The notes below the pieces were generated by a model that saw only the letters and a program-made list of their open reading frames with translations, ran no database searches and was not told the DNA's origin. A program made the translations under genes and the position numbers. From Vulcanimicrobiota bacterium (lineage in GTDB: Bacteria; Vulcanimicrobiota; Vulcanimicrobiia; Eremiobacterales; Eremiobacteraceae), in contig JAFANK010000063.1 of the NCBI GenBank assembly GCA_019232725.1, forward strand, positions 1 to 16,281: 16,281 bases of DNA, written 5' to 3'. This document shows, piece after piece, positions 1 through 5,979 of this stretch (position 1 is the first letter of the stretch; every line of letters starts with the position of its first letter).

Positions 1-314
1 TGCAGCTGCCGCGCAACTGCTTCGAGGCGATCGACGGATTCGAGCTGCGCGACCTGGCTGCGCAACGCATTGTTGCGTTCGATCAGATTCGTGTGGTCAC
101 GCTGGTCGGCAGCGAGCCGGTAGGTCTGCGCCGTGAGGCCCGCCATGAGGCCGACATATAAGAGCACGAGCACGAGAGGCACGACACAGAGCACAAGCCG
201 GCGGGCCGATCCCGCGATCCGGGTGCGCCGGCGGCGCTTGCGGCGAGAATCGGTTTCGCGCGGGTCGATAACGGACCCCAATTGCGGTTTATATGCATAG
301 GCAGCCGCGCCCAT
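1..314 (-). CDS. ftsL: FtsL-like septum formation protein (partial, 3' end beyond left edge)
   Basis: This is a minus-strand reading frame starting at ATG 312-314 and open to the window edge (about 104 codons seen). The product has a basic cytoplasmic N-terminus (an RRKRRRRTR run near residues 24-32), one hydrophobic segment at about residues 38-58, and then a polar helix with heptad-like leucines (LIERNNALRSQVAQLE) typical of the periplasmic coiled coil of FtsL/FtsB division proteins. The start follows the rsmH stop by 5 nt. An AAGGAG Shine-Dalgarno (SD) site lies inside the last rsmH codons, so the two are translationally coupled. Order mraZ-rsmH-ftsL is the classical head of the dcw cluster, and this position is the main reason for the name because FtsL sequences are poorly conserved. 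It could alternatively be called an FtsB/DivIC-type septum initiator. The C-terminus is not visible. Confidence 0.72.
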   Translation of the reverse strand, partial: MGAAAYAYKPQLGSVIDPRETDSRRKRRRRTRIAGSARRLVLCVVPLVLVLLYVGLMAGLTAQTYRLAADQRDHTNLIERNNALRSQVAQLESVDRLEAVARQL

Positions 315-319
315 AATGG

Positions 320-1258
320 TCAGCGCTCCTTCCTTGAAGCGTTGGTCTGTGGCACCCGTTCGATCGCGCGGAGTTTCGCACTTCGGCTCCGCACGTTTGC
401 AGCGACCTCACGGGCGCTCGGACGGAGTGGTTTAGGGGTGAGGAGCCGCGCGCTTCCGGACTGCGCGTACGAGCGAAAACGATGCTTGACGATCCGATCC
501 TCTGCCGAGTGGAAGCTGATGACGACCATGCGCCCCTGGGGCCCAAGACGGTGCACGGCGCCATCCAAACTGCGCGCGAGATTGTGGAGATCGCTGTTGA
601 CCGCCATGCGCAGCGCTTGAAACGTGCGTGTGGCTGGGTGGATGCGGCCGCGAGCCTTTTGCGAATATGCGCTCAGCACTGCGGCGACGAGATCACCGGT
701 CCGCCAATTCGTGATGCGCGCGCGCCGGCGGACGATCGAGCGGGCGATAGCCCGCGCGTGGCGCTCGTCACCGTACTCGCGTAACAGGCGCTCGAGTTCG
801 TCTTGTGACAGCGTGGCCAAAAGTTCGGACGCGGTTGGCGCATCCGCGCGAGGGTCCAGACGCATGTCCAGCGGCTCGTCACCTGCGAACGAAAACCCAC
901 GTTGCGAATCCTGCAGTTGCAGCGATGAGATGCCAAGATCGTAGATGATCCCATCGACGTGATCGACGCCGCTTTTGTCCAGCGCTTGCTCGAGATCGCC
1001 GAAGTTCGCGTGCTGAGTGATGAGCCGGCCGGCGGCGTATTCGCGCGCCATCCGGGTCGCGCGCTCGACTGCGGCAGGGTCCGCGTCAATGGCGACCACC
1101 GTTGCGCCAGACATCGACTCCAGTAATGCGCGTGTATGTCCGCCGGCGCCAAACGTCGCGTCGACGAACACGCTACGGTCTTTGTCTGTTGCGGCCGGCT
1201 GCAGCAAGCTCACGCACTCCTCGACCATGACCGGCTCATGGCTGCTAATAGAGCCCAA
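320..1258 (-). CDS. rsmH: 16S rRNA (cytosine-1402-N4)-methyltransferase RsmH
   Basis: RsmH (MraW) uses S-adenosylmethionine to methylate N4 of C1402 in the 16S rRNA decoding site. The 312-residue product has the family's usual length. It shows the conserved N-terminal HEPVM block (residues 7-11), the SAM-binding glycine loop DATFGAGGHT (33-42), an acidic AIDAD strand (56-60), DLGISS followed by QRGFSF, and DMRLDP. The start codon is TTG. An in-frame TGA lies three codons upstream (A TGA CCG AGC TTG), and the only ATG before the conserved domain falls at residue 11, inside HEPVM, so TTG 1256-1258 is effectively forced. The start lies inside the last codons of mraZ (14-nt overlap), so translation is probably coupled. 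The gene is part of the mraZ-rsmH-ftsL operon. Confidence 0.96.
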   Translation of the reverse strand: MGSISSHEPVMVEECVSLLQPAATDKDRSVFVDATFGAGGHTRALLESMSGATVVAIDADPAAVERATRMAREYAAGRLITQHANFGDLEQALDKSGVDHVDGIIYDLGISSLQLQDSQRGFSFAGDEPLDMRLDPRADAPTASELLATLSQDELERLLREYGDERHARAIARSIVRRRARITNWRTGDLVAAVLSAYSQKARGRIHPATRTFQALRMAVNSDLHNLARSLDGAVHRLGPQGRMVVISFHSAEDRIVKHRFRSYAQSGSARLLTPKPLRPSAREVAANVRSRSAKLRAIERVPQTNASRKER

Positions 1259-1685
1259 GCTCGGTCATGAGGTCGCCCATCTTCGCCGGGGCGGCGCTGG
1301 CAGTACGCCACCCCTCCTTCGGCCAGATCTCTACTCTGGTCAACGTGCCGACCAACACCGCATCGCGTTTGATCCCGGCCATCTCGCGTAAACTCGCCGG
1401 CAGGAGCAGCCGGCCTTGCGCGTCGAGCGAGATCTCCTCAGTGTGTGCGAACAGATGTCGCACAAACGAGCGATATTGTGCATCCTTGCGAGGCGCTGAC
1501 TCAAGCCTGGCGCAAAATTCCGACCACGTCGCCTCGGGGTACATCACAAGGCACGGTTCCGGGGGCGCGATAGTGAGGACGAAGTGGTCGCCCAGCCGGG
1601 CTCTGAGACGTGCGGGAATGGTGAGCCGGCCCTTGTCGTCTAGGGAGTGCTCGAACTGCCCCGAGAACTTCGGAAATGCGGACAT
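1245..1685 (-). CDS. mraZ: Transcriptional regulator MraZ
   Basis: MraZ is an AbrB-like, ring-forming DNA-binding protein that controls its own dcw operon. The 146-residue product shows the two tandem MraZ half-domains, each with its DxxGR signature: SLDDKGRLTIP (residues 14-24) and SLDAQGRLLLP (86-96). The length is normal. ATG 1683-1685 places the conserved first strand at the expected distance from the N-terminus. The only SD-like sequence (GAGGG) is almost touching the start codon, so initiation may be weak. Its stop overlaps the rsmH start. Upstream are a sigma-70 promoter and four 10-bp-spaced GTGG boxes that match the known MraZ operator layout, so autorepression is expected. Confidence 0.96.
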   Translation of the reverse strand: MSAFPKFSGQFEHSLDDKGRLTIPARLRARLGDHFVLTIAPPEPCLVMYPEATWSEFCARLESAPRKDAQYRSFVRHLFAHTEEISLDAQGRLLLPASLREMAGIKRDAVLVGTLTRVEIWPKEGWRTASAAPAKMGDLMTELGLY

Positions 1686-1692
1686 CCCTCAG

Positions 1693-1726
1693 CCACAATG
1701 CCCCACTAAGAACCACTTTGCCCCAC
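1693..1726 (-). promoter_or_regulatory. Predicted MraZ operator: four GTGG boxes at exact 10-bp period
   Basis: Read on the minus strand, GTGG occurs at 1726-1723, 1716-1713, 1706-1703 and 1696-1693, each exactly 10 bp from the next. Two of the copies extend to GTGGGG. Characterised MraZ proteins bind several TGGG-type direct repeats separated by about 5 bp (10-bp phasing) just upstream of mraZ. The array starts inside the -10 element and ends 7 nt before the mraZ start codon, so bound MraZ would block both RNA polymerase and the ribosome-binding region. The repeats are seen directly. Their role is inferred from the family. Confidence 0.85.
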
Positions 1727-1753
1727 TATACCGTTACATCGGTATCTTTGCAA
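1725..1753 (-). promoter_or_regulatory. Sigma-70-type promoter of the mraZ-rsmH-ftsL operon
   Basis: On the minus strand TTGCAA (1753-1748) is separated by exactly 17 bp from TATAGT (1730-1725). The first MraZ box begins within the -10 element. Transcription would start near 1717-1719, giving a leader of about 32 nt that contains the remaining operator boxes. Confidence 0.75.
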
Positions 1754-1761
1754 GCAAAATC

Positions 1762-1787
1762 AAGGGTCGCACACGTGTGCGACCCTT
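1762..1787. terminator. Perfect 26-bp palindrome, likely terminator hairpin
   Basis: Thirteen bases (AAGGGTCGCACAC) are followed directly by their exact reverse complement. On the minus strand the stem is followed by GATTTTGC, a short U-rich tail, and it lies downstream of the thioredoxin-TPR gene, so it fits a terminator separating that gene from mraZ. It also ends only 8 bp upstream of the mraZ -35 element, so a role as a regulator-binding palindrome (core CACACGTGTG) cannot be excluded. Confidence 0.6.
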
Positions 1788-1810
1788 ATGATATCTGGCT
1801 TTCGAAATCT

Positions 1811-1840
1811 AGGGCGGCACGTGAAGTGCCGCCCCTACAA
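1811..1840. repeat. Intergenic hairpin element, copy 1 (pairs with copy at 16177-16206)
   Basis: GGGCGGCAC (1812-1820), loop GTGAA, GTGCCGCCC (1826-1834) forms a 9-bp stem, followed by CTACAA. Over 30 aligned positions, 23 are identical to 16177-16206. One stem difference is compensatory: C1818/G1828 here correspond to G and C in the other copy. It lies just 3' of the minus-strand thioredoxin-TPR stop codon and is followed on that strand by a second hairpin (1762-1787), the same arrangement as at the right end of the window. Confidence 0.7.
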
Positions 1841-1849
1841 TTCCCGTGA

Positions 1850-3502
1850 CTAGGAGGCGTGGATTGTGATCGAGGCGTTCGCGGTCTTGGCTTCGACCTT
1901 GACGCTAGCGGTCGTCTTTCCAGTGGCGTCCACACGCATCGACCATGGGCCACCTGTCGCTGCCAGCGGTGCTACCAGGAGCTCGATCCGCTTGCTTGCT
2001 CCGGCCGGTAGCATGAACGATACCTTGAACGGATTACAGACCGTGCTGTAGCAGAACGAAAGGAGCCATTTGGGCGGCAGCCCGGTCGCACGCAGGCTGA
2101 CCTGTCGAGAGGCAGCTGACGGGTTGCGTACTGTCACGTAGACTTTGGCCGGCTGCGAAGTGGCCCCGAGCGCTTCGCGCGCTTCGGTCGAATCGATGGC
2201 AAGCTCGGCAGGCTCGAGTGACGCGAACAGTTCACCCGACTGTTGGGCCACAATCGTGCCCGGCGCGGCTGCCTGTGATTGGACGAGCAGCGGCTTCGCC
2301 GCCGAAACATCACCGGCCATCACCTGCGTGCGCGCCATCTTGAGCCAGACGCGCCCAAGCTCGTAGGCGTCGCTTTTCGAGGTTGGATCTTTGGCATACG
2401 CGGTCGTCGCCAAGTCGAGGGCGGTGCGCTCAGCGTCCAGCGCAGCCGAGTAGTTCTTCAACGAGTTTTGCGCGGACGCCACGGTCAGCCAGCTTTCTGG
2501 GTCATCGGGCACGAGTGTCGCCTCGGCCGACGCGATCTGTTGTGCTTTCGCGTAGTCCTTGAGCTCGTAGGCCGCCATGTAGGCGCCATCATACGCGTTC
2601 GTGTCTTTCGGCGAAAGCTGCAAGGCAGTATTGAACTGCTCGCCGGCCTGCGTGTACTGCTCTTGATCGAGCAGCACTTGTCCGCGCAAGAGCGCGGCTT
2701 GCGTTTGGTCATCCGTCGCCGTCTTGGAGCCGGGCAGCGAGCCGCGCAGCGTGTATGCCTCGGCGAGCGCGGTGTTCAGTTTGTCGCGAGTCGCGTTGAC
2801 TTCAAAATAGCTGATCGAATCTGCATCCGGACGGGCGAGCAGGGCGTCAAGCTTCTTGTTGGCTGCCGTGCCGGTCGCTATAGCCTCATCCAGCGCACCG
2901 CTCGCGGGCGGTGTCGAAGCTTTCGCCGTCGCGACCGAACCTTGAACGGCCGATGTCGCCGCCGATGCCGTGTTCGAGAAGTTCCTGGCAGCCAGCGATT
3001 GCGGTAGCGGCGATCCGGACAGCACAGCATCGAGCGCACCAGCCAGCGTCGTCGCATCCAGCTGATCGACTTGACGATACCGGATCACGCCGTTGCGATC
3101 CACGATATACGTGGTTGGAATCGCGCGAACGTCGTAGGCTTTGCTCACCGAACCGTCGCTATCCAATACGACCGGATACCGGATGCCCTTGGTCTTGACG
3201 AACACCGCGACCAGTGCCGGATCTTCGCGATCATCGACGCCGACGAAGACCACGCCTTTTTGCGCGTAGCGTTTTTCTGTCGCCACGAGATCGGGCGTTT
3301 CCGCGCGGCACGGTGGACACCAGGTCGCAAAGAAATTCACGACGACGACGCGGCCGCGCGTGCTCGCGAGCGACCAGTGGCCCGCGTGCAGGCTGGGAAG
3401 CGCGAACGACGGCGCTTGCGTGTCGGGAGCGGGCGCAGCGCCGAATGCCGGCGCAGCGAGCGCAGCGGCGAGTGCCAGGGACATCAGGATGCGCCGACGC
3501 AT
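1850..3502 (-). CDS. Secreted TlpA-like thioredoxin / TPR / Ig-like fusion protein
   Basis: The 550-residue product starts with a signal peptide (basic MRRR, hydrophobic core, probable cleavage near AFGA at residues 19-22). A TlpA/ResA-type thioredoxin domain follows at about residues 27-165, with the redox motif WCPPC (61-65) and cis-proline motif AIPTTY (Pro129). Alanine-rich helical repeats resembling TPRs occupy about 205-415, including pairs such as LDQEQYTQAGEQFNTAL. A beta-rich Ig-like C-terminal domain (about 450-545) carries a C-x4-C pair at Cys484/Cys489. TlpA proteins act outside the membrane as thiol reductants or in cytochrome c maturation, but the substrate here is unknown. The start is uncertain: in-frame codons at 3544 (ATG) and 3586 (GTG) would add 14 or 28 residues, and 3502 was chosen because it gives a canonical signal peptide. 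None has a strong SD. It is separated from mraZ by two hairpins and appears monocistronic. Confidence 0.88.
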   Translation of the reverse strand: MRRRILMSLALAAALAAPAFGAAPAPDTQAPSFALPSLHAGHWSLASTRGRVVVVNFFATWCPPCRAETPDLVATEKRYAQKGVVFVGVDDREDPALVAVFVKTKGIRYPVVLDSDGSVSKAYDVRAIPTTYIVDRNGVIRYRQVDQLDATTLAGALDAVLSGSPLPQSLAARNFSNTASAATSAVQGSVATAKASTPPASGALDEAIATGTAANKKLDALLARPDADSISYFEVNATRDKLNTALAEAYTLRGSLPGSKTATDDQTQAALLRGQVLLDQEQYTQAGEQFNTALQLSPKDTNAYDGAYMAAYELKDYAKAQQIASAEATLVPDDPESWLTVASAQNSLKNYSAALDAERTALDLATTAYAKDPTSKSDAYELGRVWLKMARTQVMAGDVSAAKPLLVQSQAAAPGTIVAQQSGELFASLEPAELAIDSTEAREALGATSQPAKVYVTVRNPSAASRQVSLRATGLPPKWLLSFCYSTVCNPFKVSFMLPAGASKRIELLVAPLAATGGPWSMRVDATGKTTASVKVEAKTANASITIHAS

Positions 3503-3587
3503 GCTTACGCGCGCGCCGGCTGTAACGGTCATGATCGTGCTCATGCACGGCTGTTCTTCAGACATCACGCTCTGACCATCCATCACG

Positions 3588-3607
3588 GTTGCATTTTGGC
3601 GTGCAAC
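3588..3607. promoter_or_regulatory. Inverted repeat GTTGCA-N8-TGCAAC, possible operator
   Basis: A 6-bp inverted repeat with an 8-bp centre lies between the divergent thioredoxin-TPR gene and the zinc-ribbon gene. Allowing one unpaired G, the arms extend to nine bases (CAC/GTG outside). The position suits a regulator acting on one or both genes. No convincing -35/-10 pair was found nearby, so function is conjectural. Confidence 0.3.
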
Positions 3608-3693
3608 GTGCTAGATTTCATGTGGGTTTGTGGCGCCGAACTAGTGTTGGTGCCCGGCTTTATCATTTCCGACAAGTGAAACTGGGGGCTGAC

Positions 3694-3990
3694 GTGGCTT
3701 TTCAAGACCGGAACCTCACCTGCCGTGACTGTGGCACGGAGTTCGCGTTCACGGCCGGCGAACAAGAGTTCTATGCCCAAAAGGGGTTCGAGCACGAGCC
3801 GACCCGCTGCCCCCAGTGCCGTCGCGCACGCAAACGTGACCGGGGCGGCGGGGGCGCAGAGCGCACTATGTTCGACACGATCTGCTCGCAGTGCGGCCAG
3901 GCCACCCAGGTGCCGTTCTCCCCTCGCCCCGACAAGCCGGTGTATTGCCCAGATTGCTACAAGGCGGTCGCGGGGCGGCGCACTCGCTAA
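3694..3990 (+). CDS. Double zinc-ribbon protein with CxxC-x17-CxxC domain
   Basis: This is a 98-residue cytoplasmic protein with two zinc-binding modules. The N-terminal half matches the probable zinc-ribbon family (zf_Tbcl-like): CRDC, then a GTEFAFTAGEQEFY-type core, a GF-EP stretch, and CPQCRRARK. The C-terminal half has CSQC, 17 residues, then CPDC, with the VPFSPRPDKPVYC core of the CxxC-x17-CxxC domain. The function of these proteins is not established; nucleic-acid or protein binding is the usual guess. The start chosen is GTG 3694, preceded at 5 nt by GGGGG. The frame is open upstream to 3589, but the added residues look non-coding. No transmembrane or signal segment is present. A weak 6-bp GC hairpin lies 3' at 4052-4072. 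Confidence 0.85.
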   Translation: MAFQDRNLTCRDCGTEFAFTAGEQEFYAQKGFEHEPTRCPQCRRARKRDRGGGGAERTMFDTICSQCGQATQVPFSPRPDKPVYCPDCYKAVAGRRTR

Positions 3991-4138
3991 CGGGGCTCCG
4001 CAATACCTCGAGGACCAAGGTCTGCACGGGGCGCCTCCTTGCCGGCTAAGATTCGGCCTGCGTCACGCCGAACCACCGTTCGAACCCGCCGATAACACTA
4101 AGTACAGAGGACGCGGAAGAGCCACCGCCTCTTTATCA

Positions 4139-4675
4139 ATGAAGACCGGACGCGCACTTTTGGGCACATCGACGAGACTTTGCAACGCCTGCGTCACCCT
4201 GTTCGTCGTCGGCGCAGCAGCCGTCGCCGGCTGCAGCGGGGGCGGCTTTTTGCCGCTCGGCCAAGGCCCCCATTCGATGGACGCCGCGCGGCTCAACAGC
4301 ATCGTCGCCGTGCAGTCGCGCGCGTATGGCGTGCCCGCGTCGCTCGTGCACGCGGTCATCGAGCAAGAATCCGGCGGTGATCCGTCAGCAGTGTCATCAG
4401 CGGGCGCGATGGGCCTCATGCAGTTGATGCCCGGCACTGCCGCAGCGTACGGCGTGAGCAATCCGTTCAGTCCTGATGAGAACATCGCGGGCGGCGTTGC
4501 GTATCTGCATGATCTGCTGTTGCGCTACCACGGCGATATTACGCTTGCACTCGCTGCATACAACGCAGGCAGCGGTGCAGTCGCAAAATATGGTGGCGTG
4601 CCGCCGTATGCTGAAACGCGCGGCTACGTGAGCAGCGTGACCGCGCTCTATCACGACGCAGCGCACTCGCGCTGA
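4139..4675 (+). CDS. Lytic transglycosylase lipoprotein (SLT domain)
   Basis: The 178-residue product cleaves the MurNAc-GlcNAc bond of peptidoglycan with anhydro-MurNAc formation, judged by its SLT (family 1) domain. A hydrophobic signal ends in the lipobox VAGC (Cys32), so the protein is expected to be lipid-anchored. The catalytic domain spans about residues 52-172 and shows the catalytic glutamate in IEQESGG (Glu77), AMGLMQLMPGTA (90-101) and YNAG (141-144). These are the hallmark motifs in the right order. The start ATG 4139 has no good SD (GGAAGA is about 18 nt away). The same frame is open back to 3725, but that stretch overlaps the zinc-ribbon gene out of frame and is not coding. The 148 bp before it hold only a weak hairpin. 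The lpt genes follow 53 bp downstream. Confidence 0.9.
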   Translation: MKTGRALLGTSTRLCNACVTLFVVGAAAVAGCSGGGFLPLGQGPHSMDAARLNSIVAVQSRAYGVPASLVHAVIEQESGGDPSAVSSAGAMGLMQLMPGTAAAYGVSNPFSPDENIAGGVAYLHDLLLRYHGDITLALAAYNAGSGAVAKYGGVPPYAETRGYVSSVTALYHDAAHSR

Positions 4676-4724
4676 CGTTCCCCTGACCGTCCCAGGATAG
4701 CCCGCAAAACCGAAGGAAGTGGCG

Positions 4725-4784
4725 ATGCATGCCCACCTCGAGGACATCCGCGTCGTTGACGGGGCCCCCATCCGCCATGCCTGA
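4725..4784 (+). other. Possible 19-codon upstream ORF overlapping the lptF/G start
   Basis: ATG 4725 begins a 19-codon frame (ending ...IRHA, TGA 4782-4784) preceded at about 5 nt by GAAGGAAG, the best-spaced SD in the region. Its TGA overlaps an in-frame ATG (4777) of the permease gene in the arrangement ATGCCTGA. It may be a leader peptide that couples translation into the permease, or it may be accidental because ATG 4729 of the permease frame can use the same SD. Confidence 0.25.
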
Positions 4785-5961
4785 CGCGCCACAGGTGCAG
4801 GCACCCCCGGCGCCCGCGCGCCTCGATTGGCTGGCCGGCGCTCGAGTCACTAGCGGCATGGTCGCGCGTGCTCGCGACCGCTACCGCGTCAGCATCCTCG
4901 ACCGATACCTCCTCGCCGAGTTCGCGGCTCCGTTTGCCTTTGCCGTCGCGGCGTTCACGCTCTTCATGCTGGTCAATGCGTTCTTTTTGGCAGCCGACTA
5001 CATCATCAATAAGTCGGTCCCGTTCGGCCTCGTGATGCGCTACATCGTGCTGCAAATCCCATCCTTCGTCTATCTCATCCTGCCTTTTGCGACGCTCTTC
5101 GGGATGCTGTTAGGTTTTGGGCGCATTGCTGGGGACAACGAGCTGACGGCGATGCGCACAAGCGGCATCTCTCTCGGACGAATCGCACGGCCAGCGATCG
5201 CCGTCGGCGTGCTCCTGGTCATCATCGCGTTTTTCGTCAACGATTTCATCGCGCCGGAGTCACAACACAAATCCCAAACCGTCTTCCGCGAAATCGCGTA
5301 TCACTCGAGCCAACCGATCATTCAGCCCGATCAATTCGTGCGCACCGAAGATGGCCAGCATAGTATTTTTGTCGGCTCGATGGACCCCCAGACCGGGTTG
5401 ATGCACAGCGTGCAGATCTACTCGCTCGGTTCGGGCTACTTCCCCGAAACACTGACGGCCGCCACCGCGCGGCAGATCAACGGCAAGCTCGTGCTCTACG
5501 ACGGCGTGCAGACGATGTACGGCCAAAACGGCTTGGTCACGAAGCAGCAGCACTTCGATTCGCTTGAATTCCCGCTGGCTGACGCGTCGCTGCTCTTCGA
5601 GGGACCTCGCGGACCGTTTGAGATGAACTCCCGCGATCTGGCCCGCGAGATCAAAGCGCTTAAGAGCAGCGGCGAAGATGTGCGCCAGTTCGAGATGGAC
5701 TTGCAGCAGAAGTACGCCATGCCGCTGGCATGTCTCATCAGCGTGCTCATCGCGTTGCCCCTCGGCTTCCGTTTCGGCAAACGCGGACGCGGCGTGGCAG
5801 CCGGCGCAGCCTTGCTCGTGCTGCTCGGATATTGGCTCATCATGGCGGCGACCAATGCCTTAGGCAAGAACGGGGCGATCCCGCCGCTGCTTGCCGCATG
5901 GATCCCGAACCTCGTCATGGGCTCGGCTGGACTCTATATGTTGTGGAAGGAGGAGCGTTGA
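4729..5961 (+). CDS. LptF/LptG-family LPS export permease (YjgP/YjgQ)
   Basis: This is the inner-membrane permease subunit that, with the LptB ATPase, extracts LPS and passes it to LptC. The 410-residue product has the family topology: three N-terminal membrane helices (about 65-88, 108-131, 153-171) with the conserved cytoplasmic loop DNELTAMRTSGISL (136-149), a periplasmic beta-jelly-roll at about 190-320, and three C-terminal helices starting at KYAMPLACLISVLIALPLGF. The start is ambiguous: ATG 4729 (SD GAAGGAAG), ATG 4777 or ATG 4858 all keep the first helix, and the first 45 residues are Pro/Ala-rich and not conserved-looking. Only one LptF/G gene is present here, so it could form a homodimer or partner a second copy elsewhere. 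It cannot be assigned specifically to LptF or LptG. lptD follows in the same frame after 18 bp. Confidence 0.92.
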   Translation: MPTSRTSASLTGPPSAMPDAPQVQAPPAPARLDWLAGARVTSGMVARARDRYRVSILDRYLLAEFAAPFAFAVAAFTLFMLVNAFFLAADYIINKSVPFGLVMRYIVLQIPSFVYLILPFATLFGMLLGFGRIAGDNELTAMRTSGISLGRIARPAIAVGVLLVIIAFFVNDFIAPESQHKSQTVFREIAYHSSQPIIQPDQFVRTEDGQHSIFVGSMDPQTGLMHSVQIYSLGSGYFPETLTAATARQINGKLVLYDGVQTMYGQNGLVTKQQHFDSLEFPLADASLLFEGPRGPFEMNSRDLAREIKALKSSGEDVRQFEMDLQQKYAMPLACLISVLIALPLGFRFGKRGRGVAAGAALLVLLGYWLIMAATNALGKNGAIPPLLAAWIPNLVMGSAGLYMLWKEER

Positions 5962-5979
5962 GCCCAAAGAGCGCTGTTA

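Noticed and set aside
4071..4092. GTTCGAACCC resembling a tRNA T-arm
   Set aside because: The flanking five-base arms do not pair on either strand, and no anticodon arm or acceptor stem could be drawn.
3725..4138. Long in-frame N-terminal extension of the lytic transglycosylase
   Set aside because: It overlaps the zinc-ribbon gene out of frame, is Arg/Ser/Ala-rich like shadow translation, and would bury the signal peptide.
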